Positions 44,194 through 49,915 of a DNA stretch of 49,915 nucleotides are shown here, in pieces. The notes beneath the pieces are model-generated. The model had not been told where the DNA came from. It saw only the letters and a program-made list of their open reading frames with translations, and ran no database searches. This DNA comes from an uncultured Caryophanales bacterium (GTDB lineage Bacteria > Bacillota_I > Bacilli_A > RF39 > UBA660), in the NCBI GenBank assembly GCA_946534345.1, contig CAMNCL010000007.1:1-49915 (forward strand), given 5' to 3'. The position numbers and the translations under genes were made by a program. Within the stretch, counting starts at the first letter, position 1. Each line of letters begins with the position of its first letter.

Positions 44194-45318
44194 TTATTTT
44201 AACTTATTTCCACACTTAGAACAGAATGCATCATCACCTACTGGATTACCACATTTAGGACAGAATCCTCCAGCCTGATTATTTTGTCCTTCTGGTGCAG
44301 CTCCTGCAGCTCCGTTCATTTGATTAACATCAGTACCGCCATTGAATGCTCCAGCTACAGCACCTTGCATCATGCCTCCGCTAGCCATTCCTACCATACC
44401 AACACCCATCATACCATTCATAGAACCATTAGGGTTGTTTGCGGCATCAACAACAGCATCTCCAAAGCTTCCAACAAGTTTTCCTTGTTGCATGTAAGCA
44501 TTTGAAGAAAGTTCGTATTGATCAATTTTCTTATTAGATTCATCATCTAGAGTAACACTTTCAATTACGAATCCAACTAGACTAATTCCACGATCACGAA
44601 TTGGTTGATCGAATACTTTTTCATCCATTGCCTTTTTAATTTCATCAGTAGCACTTGGTAATTCAAGTACTGGTGTTTTGTGTTCAGCAGTTCCTAATTC
44701 ATTTAAGACATTTTGGAATGCTCCTACTACTTCACTTCTCATTTGTTCTAAGATTTCATCTTTTCTATACTCTTCAGCAGTACCAGCAATCTTACTCATA
44801 AATGTAGCTGGATCACTAATTTTAAAAGTATATTTACCAAAACATTTAACTTGAACTCTTAATGGAGTCATTTCTTTAGTCATTTGATTTGGAATTGGAT
44901 GTGACCAATCTTGGAATGGAACTGGTGCAGGTGTTCCAAACTTATTATCTATAATTTCTTTAGCATTAATATAGAAAACAGCTTGTTCTTTAGCAACTCC
45001 ACCATTATAAGTAAAACGAGTCCACATTTCTTTGAAAACTTCACCAAATTGTCCAGCAAAGAAAGATGGTGATTGAGATTGATCAAAAGTATAAATACCT
45101 TCTTCAGCAGTTGCGTCTAAAATTTTACCATTTTCAAAGATAATAGCTATTTGTCCAGGTGCAACCTGAATAGCACTATCCTTTGAAATAATACCATTAG
45201 GAGTAGATACTTTTCTCATTAAAATATCATTTCCTAAATCTTCACATCTAATATACTCTTTCCATTGATCGTGAAGAGTACTAGCTGTAGCTTGTACAGC
45301 AGCTTTAATTAAACCCAT
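44194..45318 (-). CDS. SPFH-domain protein with zinc ribbon, YdjI-like
   Basis: This 374-residue protein has an SPFH/virion-core-type domain (about 40-285), a Gly/Ala/Met/Asn-rich linker and a C-terminal double zinc ribbon (FCPKCGNPVGDDAFCSKCGN). B. subtilis YdjI has the same build and, with YdjG and YdjH, recruits the PspA paralogue YdjF to membranes under stress. It is last of three genes in the order ydjG-ydjH-ydjI. AAGGAGAG precedes the ATG. Cytoplasmic, membrane-associated. Confidence 0.88.
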   Translation of the reverse strand: MGLIKAAVQATASTLHDQWKEYIRCEDLGNDILMRKVSTPNGIISKDSAIQVAPGQIAIIFENGKILDATAEEGIYTFDQSQSPSFFAGQFGEVFKEMWTRFTYNGGVAKEQAVFYINAKEIIDNKFGTPAPVPFQDWSHPIPNQMTKEMTPLRVQVKCFGKYTFKISDPATFMSKIAGTAEEYRKDEILEQMRSEVVGAFQNVLNELGTAEHKTPVLELPSATDEIKKAMDEKVFDQPIRDRGISLVGFVIESVTLDDESNKKIDQYELSSNAYMQQGKLVGSFGDAVVDAANNPNGSMNGMMGVGMVGMASGGMMQGAVAGAFNGGTDVNQMNGAAGAAPEGQNNQAGGFCPKCGNPVGDDAFCSKCGNKLK

Positions 45319-45368
45319 ATAATCTCTCCTTCTATCTATAATTAATTATAATATAATAATATATTTTT

Positions 45369-46178
45369 TTAAAGATTTATTTTTTCATTAGACACAGATT
45401 GAACAGCTTCATCACTATTAAGCTTAACCATCATTGTACTTTCATTTATATTCTCATCATAATTAAATAATCCCTTTGTTTTAGGAGTTAATTTATAAAC
45501 AAATAGAATAATAGCCACTACAGTTAAACCTATTCCTAATATAATTAATTCTATCCATGGTATTCTCTTTACTATTTCACCTTTTTTATTTAGATAATAA
45601 CTACTATCACTCAATTTATAAAATCTTTCCATAGTATTTATATATTTATTTGTTCCTTCAAAGTATCTTTTTTCTTTTAAATCTGGATAAATATATTTAA
45701 ATATTCCATTAATTCTATCATCTGTATATATTTTAAGCACTCTACTATCACGACCACCACAAGGATCTATATATAATTTAGGTTTTTCTTCTCCTACATA
45801 TATTAGAAATGTAAGTGCATCATTTTTAAACATATTATAGTTATGAAAATTAATTGTATAATCTTGTGTACTAAATCCTTTAAGATCTTTTGTAGTTACA
45901 ATTATTAATTCAATATTACTATTATCTATATAATTATCTATTGCTTCATATAATTCTTTTTCTTCTTTATCTGTATAAATATCTGCAAAATCATATAGTT
46001 TTTCTTCACTATTAACCGCAGGAGTTTTCAAAATACTTTCTGTATTTTCAGGAGTAACTTCTACTCTATCAGGTACTAATAAATTATCTTTAGTTCTAGT
46101 TAAAGTCTTATCACTCGCAAAACAATTAATAGGAAAAATAACTAATAATAATATTATTGTAATAAACTTATATTTCAT
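45369..46178 (-). CDS. TPM-domain membrane protein, YdjH-like
   Basis: The 269-residue product has a signal peptide (about 1-21, ending CFASD), an extracytoplasmic TPM (DUF477) domain (about 60-195, opening KLYDFADIYTDKEEKEL and IELIIVTTKDLKGFS), one transmembrane helix (about 209-228) and a short cytoplasmic tail. In the YdjGHI system this partner sits across the membrane from the SPFH protein. It follows the zinc-ribbon gene by nine bases. Confidence 0.82.
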   Translation of the reverse strand: MKYKFITIILLLVIFPINCFASDKTLTRTKDNLLVPDRVEVTPENTESILKTPAVNSEEKLYDFADIYTDKEEKELYEAIDNYIDNSNIELIIVTTKDLKGFSTQDYTINFHNYNMFKNDALTFLIYVGEEKPKLYIDPCGGRDSRVLKIYTDDRINGIFKYIYPDLKEKRYFEGTNKYINTMERFYKLSDSSYYLNKKGEIVKRIPWIELIILGIGLTVVAIILFVYKLTPKTKGLFNYDENINESTMMVKLNSDEAVQSVSNEKINL

Positions 46179-46187
46179 ATTAACCTC

Positions 46188-47078
46188 CTATATAATTATA
46201 GAAATTAAATATCCTAGTAAGAATACTATTCCAAATACTAATAAACCAAATATAATAGTCTCAATAATACCTATTGGATATTTATAATATACTTTTCCAT
46301 CAACACCATTATATAAATAATGATATTCTTTATTACGATATTTCATATTCATTAAATATATAGGTATTAAAACTGGTTGTACTAAATCTATCTTAGTATT
46401 TAAATTATTATTAGTAACCTTATGTTTCTTATGATTAATATCTTTAGATACTATATCAATTGAATTCTTACCAAGTACAGTTTGTATCTTTTTAATTATT
46501 TCTTCATCAGTACAATCTGATAATATAATTGTTTCATCTTCTAGAATTGACATTCTAAACTCTTGAAGAGTATCTAAACTACATTTAAATGTATTAAAAA
46601 ACTCTCTCTTAGATATCTTTTTATTTATATTAATTAAGCACTTAGTATAATCAAAACTAGTATCATATGAAACATTATATTCTTGAACTACTTTTTTATT
46701 TTTATCAGTAGCTAGATATTCAATATTACCACTTATACTCGCATCAACAATATAAGTTAGATAATATATTTTTTTCATATTATTTAAATATTTCTTTGAT
46801 TTTAAAGAAAAAGGAATTAATGGATTAAATCTAGTATGTTTACGATAATCTTCTTTTGCTTCTTCTATCTTTTTATTAAAAGGTATAACACTACAATTAT
46901 TTATATTAGCATTTAATTCTGTAACATTATTACTTCCACAGTAACCACATATATTATTGTTTTCAGTTTTACTTAAAAAATTAGTACCACAGTCATTACA
47001 ATGGTAACCATATAGACCTAGAGATTGTGAAACACTTTCAGTATTATCTTCAACTAATTCATTAACTAAGTTATCCAT
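46188..47078 (-). CDS. Zinc-ribbon membrane protein, YdjG-like
   Basis: This 296-residue protein has an N-terminal zinc ribbon (YHCNDCGTNF...ICGYCGSNNV, about 25-55), a central alpha/beta region and a C-terminal transmembrane segment (about 270-294). The block LVQPVLIPIYLMNMKYRNKEYHY is typical of TFIIB-zinc-finger-like YdjG proteins. It is the first gene of the operon, with an extended -10 upstream (47109-47101). The trio gives the assignment its strength. Confidence 0.8.
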   Translation of the reverse strand: MDNLVNELVEDNTESVSQSLGLYGYHCNDCGTNFLSKTENNNICGYCGSNNVTELNANINNCSVIPFNKKIEEAKEDYRKHTRFNPLIPFSLKSKKYLNNMKKIYYLTYIVDASISGNIEYLATDKNKKVVQEYNVSYDTSFDYTKCLININKKISKREFFNTFKCSLDTLQEFRMSILEDETIILSDCTDEEIIKKIQTVLGKNSIDIVSKDINHKKHKVTNNNLNTKIDLVQPVLIPIYLMNMKYRNKEYHYLYNGVDGKVYYKYPIGIIETIIFGLLVFGIVFLLGYLISIII

Positions 47079-47100
47079 ATCTATACCTCCATCCTTTATA

Positions 47101-47109
47101 ATTATATCA
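47101..47109 (-). promoter_or_regulatory. Extended -10 promoter of the ydjGHI-like operon
   Basis: Minus-strand TGATATAAT; no clear -35. Confidence 0.5.
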
Positions 47110-47138
47110 AAATCTATTAAATAATTAAATAGTCTATA

Positions 47139-47147
47139 TGTTATAAT
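47139..47147 (+). promoter_or_regulatory. Extended -10 promoter of the 47173 gene
   Basis: TGTTATAAT on the plus strand, 25 bases before the ATG, with AGGTGAT between. Confidence 0.5.
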
Positions 47148-47172
47148 AATATTAGAATTAGGTGATATATAT

Positions 47173-48246
47173 ATGAATAATGAAGAGAGAATAAATAAGA
47201 TATTAAATGTATTTAAATCAAGTATAGAAAAACATCCAGATTTTGATTTAACAGGTAAACAAGGAATTAATACTATTTATAACTATCTATTAAAACTAGG
47301 AGTAAGCACTACTGACAAAGATATTAACTTACTACAAACAATATCTACTAGTAATCCTAATAATAGTATTATGGGTAATCTATATTATACGTTTACTAAT
47401 AATTCTAAAGTAAATGTTATTCCAGTTAAAGACTTTGTACATTTTGTATCTACAGATGTTGATACTACTAAATTATCTAATCACATAAAAATATATATTC
47501 CACTTGACTCAAAACATATTGAAGAAGGCACAAAACAAATACTAGATTTTATGATTAATAATAAGATTGCATTTGAATCAAAAATAGCTCAAGAAATTAG
47601 ATTTGATGATTTTGTAGTTAGATTAGTTATGCCAGAAGATGCCAAAAAACTATTGGGTTTTATAAATAGTAATCAATATATTCAAGATGGGTTAATAAAA
47701 GCAAATCCATTTGCGATTAATACTGATAATATTGCGGTAATATCTGATGGAGATGCTTCTTTTAATCATGTTGTATCTAGAATAATTGCTCACTATATAG
47801 CTAAAAGAAAAGAAGAAAATAAATTAGATAATATTTCTTTTAAAGATCTATGTAATTATCTAAGTAATGAATATGAAAACTATTTTAATCATTCAAACAA
47901 TAGTGATTTAGCCACTATAAAAGAAAGAGAAGAATGCAAGAAGAAAGATATTCAAGAAATAATTATCTTATTACTATACAAAGATAAACTTACATTTGAT
48001 ACTTACTTAAAAATCTATGAAAAGTTCTCTGATATTCCTAAAGATATAGATAAAACTCTAAAAGAAAAATATCTTAATAGTAATTCAGAAGATATATACA
48101 AAGAATTATCAAGTATTTTAAATAATAAACCTACTGAAGAGACCAATCATGTTCTAAGATTCATGATACAAAGAATTCTTAATGAAAAAGGAATAAATCT
48201 AGAACAATATTTAGAAGAGTTAAATATAAATAATAAAAAGATGTAA
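47173..48246 (+). CDS. HopA1-like protein of unknown function
   Basis: The 357-residue soluble protein has a segment (about 100-200) that resembles the HopA1/DUF5624-like family: KIYIPLDSKHIEEGTKQILDF, SKIAQEIRFDDFVVRLVMPEDAKKLLGFI and KANPFAINTDNIAVISDG. In HopA1 proteins these correspond to the kinase-like core that handles nucleotides or lanthipeptide substrates; here activity is unknown. The N-terminal ~90 and C-terminal ~140 residues are helical and unassigned. No signal peptide. It is monocistronic with its own extended -10 and terminator. Similarity was judged by eye only. Confidence 0.6.
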   Translation: MNNEERINKILNVFKSSIEKHPDFDLTGKQGINTIYNYLLKLGVSTTDKDINLLQTISTSNPNNSIMGNLYYTFTNNSKVNVIPVKDFVHFVSTDVDTTKLSNHIKIYIPLDSKHIEEGTKQILDFMINNKIAFESKIAQEIRFDDFVVRLVMPEDAKKLLGFINSNQYIQDGLIKANPFAINTDNIAVISDGDASFNHVVSRIIAHYIAKRKEENKLDNISFKDLCNYLSNEYENYFNHSNNSDLATIKEREECKKKDIQEIIILLLYKDKLTFDTYLKIYEKFSDIPKDIDKTLKEKYLNSNSEDIYKELSSILNNKPTEETNHVLRFMIQRILNEKGINLEQYLEELNINNKKM

Positions 48247-48262
48247 CTAAGTTACATCTTTT
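48236..48262 (+). terminator. Terminator of the 47173 gene
   Basis: AAAAGATGTAAC-TAA-GTTACATCTTTT: long perfect stem with a T-tail. The TAA stop (48244-48246) is in the stem. Confidence 0.88.
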
Positions 48263-48281
48263 CCTTTTAAATTGGCGTTTC

Positions 48282-48315
48282 TTACCCATAAATTTTAATA
48301 ACTTACTCATAAATT
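48282..48315. repeat. Direct repeat TTACyCATAAATT, two copies
   Basis: TTACCCATAAATT (48282-48294) and TTACTCATAAATT (48303-48315) recur with a period of 21 bases (two helical turns). They lie inside an inverted repeat TTTCTTAC/GTAAGAAA (48278-48285 and 48316-48323). Possible protein-binding sites beside the cassette boundary. No gene is seen in 48263-48405. Confidence 0.55.
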
Positions 48316-48356
48316 GTAAGAAAGTTATTTCTAATTTTCTGACATAGCAGTTTAAG

Positions 48357-48405
48357 CGTATCTAAAATTATCGATTTAAAGTATCGCAATATCTTAATCT
48401 TACGA
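48357..48405. repeat. 49-bp repeat A, flanking the 48406 gene
   Basis: This copy matches 49761-49809 at 43 of 49 positions. It starts CGTATCTAAA and contains a dyad ATCGCAATAT-CTTA-ATCTTACGAT (48383-48406) whose arms agree at 8 of 10 positions. It abuts the stop codon of the 48406 gene. Confidence 0.75.
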
Positions 48406-49644
48406 TTATTTTTGCTTTAAATTTTGTTTATTTATAATTTCATTAATCAATGAAGGTATTTCATCCCAATTATCTGTCTGATACCCAGCATAACTTCCAT
48501 CTTTTCCAAATAGAATTGGAATTACTCCAACTAACTCAGCTTCTTTAATATAACGCAAGTCGTTATCAATTAATATGTCATATTTATGTTCTTCTAAAAA
48601 TTCTTTTTTTGAATGAAAGCCTAAATTCATGTAATTATATTGAATACCATTCAATTCGAAATATTCCACAAGTTTTTTCTTTAATGATGCATATTTATCT
48701 AATGGTCTAGCAGATAATAAATCAACTTGAAAATTATTTTCTAATAACAGTTGTAGTGAATTTTGAACACCAGGCTTTACTTTTCCAAATGCCATTTTTT
48801 CTCTATACAATTTCCAAAATAATGCTAGTTCAGGATCACCCCATACATATTGTTTATTTGGATTAACATCAGGATTATTTTTCAAAAATTCTTGCCAATA
48901 AAATTCTTCTAATTCCTTGGTGCAAAGTAAAGTATCATCTATATCAACTGCAATCTTAATTTTATTATCATTTTCTACTTTAATAGTCTCAAGTCTTTTC
49001 AATTCCTCTTTTACAAATTCCACTGTTTCTCTAATTTGTGATACTATTTGATTGATGTCATATATTTCTGATTCTTCAATTAATTCCCCAGGCATAATAT
49101 CTGTATTAATGTAATTCAGTGTCCCATTTGATCCAAATAAACCATTTAAGTTTAATTCATCAATATTACACTCAAAATTACTCAAATCTTCTCGATTAAT
49201 AGGAAATGCATCTAACTTATAAAGTTTTGCAATTTGTTTTTGCATTTTTAAAGAATCAAAATATCCCCACCAGTTTTCATTATCGTGAAAACTACCATTT
49301 TTAAGTTTAAATCCCTTAACTCCATTTTCAGTTATTTCATATTTTGGGTCAATATTTGTTTTCCAATATTGATCTACAATTAGGTGAACTAAATATCCAA
49401 AATAAAATGGTTTATCTAATTTATTATAATATTTTAAATAAAACTCTTGGTAATCATTTGCTTGACCATCTTTTACTCTAAAATCCCAAAAATGAGTTAA
49501 ATATTTATCCTTTACACCACTTTCAGGTTCTACATTTCTCCAACAATCAGGTGAAACAGTACCAATTCTTAATAATAAGTCATCATATTTTTTATCAGCA
49601 TTTAATTCTTTAACTATTGCTTCATGTATTCTAGCTGAAGGCAT
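48406..49644 (-). CDS. Phospholipase C-like / HAD phosphatase fusion protein
   Basis: The 412-residue protein joins two domains. Residues 1-170 carry the zinc-dependent phospholipase C-like pattern: RIHEAI (His7), SPDCWR, THFWD (His51), GYLVHLIVDQYW (His87, Asp91). A linker helix follows (about 195-225). Residues 228-405 are a HAD phosphatase of the 5'-nucleotidase (NT5C-like) type: AVDIDDTLL (nucleophile Asp234), LLSARP (motif II Ser311) and DILIDND (motif IV acidic residues). No signal peptide. The likely reaction is phosphate-ester hydrolysis; substrate unknown. It lies between 49-bp repeats and is probably mobile or recently inserted. Confidence 0.78.
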   Translation of the reverse strand: MPSARIHEAIVKELNADKKYDDLLLRIGTVSPDCWRNVEPESGVKDKYLTHFWDFRVKDGQANDYQEFYLKYYNKLDKPFYFGYLVHLIVDQYWKTNIDPKYEITENGVKGFKLKNGSFHDNENWWGYFDSLKMQKQIAKLYKLDAFPINREDLSNFECNIDELNLNGLFGSNGTLNYINTDIMPGELIEESEIYDINQIVSQIRETVEFVKEELKRLETIKVENDNKIKIAVDIDDTLLCTKELEEFYWQEFLKNNPDVNPNKQYVWGDPELALFWKLYREKMAFGKVKPGVQNSLQLLLENNFQVDLLSARPLDKYASLKKKLVEYFELNGIQYNYMNLGFHSKKEFLEEHKYDILIDNDLRYIKEAELVGVIPILFGKDGSYAGYQTDNWDEIPSLINEIINKQNLKQK

Positions 49645-49697
49645 ACTATCACATCCCTACATATTCATTATATCATGTTTTTTTCATTTTTAATTAC

Positions 49698-49721
49698 ATC
49701 GTAAGATAACAATATTACGAT
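49698..49721. repeat. 24-bp dyad related to the repeat core
   Basis: ATCGTAAGAT-AACA-ATATTACGAT has arms matching at 9 of 10 positions and the same arm sequence as the dyads inside repeats A and B, but with arms swapped (inverted). It lies just upstream of the 48406 gene start. Confidence 0.6.
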
Positions 49722-49749
49722 TAAATAAGTTTCGAAATTACAAAAAAAA

Positions 49750-49771
49750 CGTATCTAAAACGTATCTAAAC
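49750..49771. repeat. Tandem CGTATCTAAA repeat
   Basis: CGTATCTAAAA and CGTATCTAAAC are adjacent 11-base copies; the second begins repeat B. A single copy begins repeat A at 48357. Confidence 0.6.
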
Positions 49772-49809
49772 TTATTAATTTAATGTATCGTAATATCTTA
49801 ATCTTCCGA
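49761..49809. repeat. 49-bp repeat B
   Basis: Direct copy of repeat A with six mismatches. Its dyad core is ATCGTAATAT-CTTA-ATCTTCCGAG (49787-49810). It lies five bases beyond the stop of the gene at the right edge, as repeat A does for the 48406 gene. Confidence 0.75.
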
Positions 49810-49814
49810 GCCTT

Positions 49815-49915
49815 TTATTTATCAAATTTAAATAATTCAAGAACAATTGAAACTATAAATAGAGTAATACCACTATATAAAAATGTATATCTAATTATAT
49901 TCCAATGTCTATCAT
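49815..49915 (-). CDS. C-terminal end of a membrane protein (partial)
   Basis: An open frame enters from the right edge and ends with TAA at 49817-49815. The 32 visible residues include a hydrophobic segment (YTFLYSGITLFIVSIVLELF) and end KFDK, so it looks like a last transmembrane helix. It is too short to name. Its stop is followed directly by repeat B. Confidence 0.5.
   Translation of the reverse strand, partial: DRHWNIIRYTFLYSGITLFIVSIVLELFKFDK

Noticed and set aside
1-49915. tRNA, rRNA, riboswitch or CRISPR array
   Set aside because: No cloverleaf ends, rRNA-like high-GC tracts, known riboswitch cores or regularly spaced repeats were seen by eye; a covariance-model scan would be needed to exclude small RNAs.

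Overview
The window comes from a low-GC, walled member of the Bacillota/Bacilli, most likely an uncultured gut lineage near the Mollicutes (RF39-like). The coding sequence is very AT-rich. The gene blocks priA-fmt, rlmN-prpC-prkC-rsgA-rpe, rpsP-khpA-uppS-cdsA-rseP and miaB-ricA are typical of Bacillota. Tryptophan is written TGG and TGA is a stop: it closes genes in several 4-base overlaps and closes rseP. The standard code therefore applies, which argues against true mycoplasmas. PASTA kinase, UppS, a 3D-domain wall protein and an LTA-synthase/MdoB-type enzyme imply a cell wall. Lineage placement is inference.

Layout, left to right. Nearly all genes are on the minus strand. (1) 1-2990: anaerobic ribonucleotide reductase nrdD-nrdG, divergent from a Crp/Fnr-family regulator, with a 16-bp palindrome between them. 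(2) 3044-7111: an orphan 457-residue protein with its own promoter and terminator, then tex and a phosphodiesterase. (3) 7182-14948: a three-gene operon for two giant type IV pilin-like proteins and a small bitopic protein. (4) 15027-21692: wall and signalling genes and the rlmN-prpC-prkC-rsgA-rpe block. (5) 21747-27803: two tandem paralogous proteins with an RNxxxH (HEPN ribonuclease-like) motif at both ends and a long helical repeat region between. They sit where rsmB lies in related genomes. (6) 27836-33048: fmt, priA and membrane proteins. (7) 33111-41693: core genes (rseP, cdsA, uppS, khpA, rpsP, ricA, miaB) between two paralogous surface proteins whose last about 120 bases are GC-rich, share identical 3' ends and differ at scattered codons. 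These look like variable regions of diversity-generating retroelement (DGR) targets. (8) 41779-48246: ankyrin protein, LTA-synthase-like enzyme, a ydjGHI-like envelope-stress operon and a HopA1-like protein. (9) 48263-49915: a phospholipase-like/HAD fusion gene bracketed by 49-bp repeats in a cassette-like layout, then the 3' end of a membrane-protein gene.

How it works together: the core blocks supply translation (S16, Fmt, RlmN, MiaB, RsgA), replication restart (PriA), envelope lipid synthesis (UppS, CdsA), membrane proteolysis (RseP) and Ser/Thr phosphosignalling (PrkC/PrpC). Accessory genes lie at the joints between these blocks. The best candidates for something undescribed are the double-HEPN-motif solenoid pair, the two DGR-like targets with no reverse transcriptase nearby, the repeat-bracketed cassette at the right end and the giant pilin-like operon. 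No rRNA, tRNA, CRISPR array, transposase, integrase or reverse transcriptase was recognised. No gene-free stretch exceeds 300 bases.
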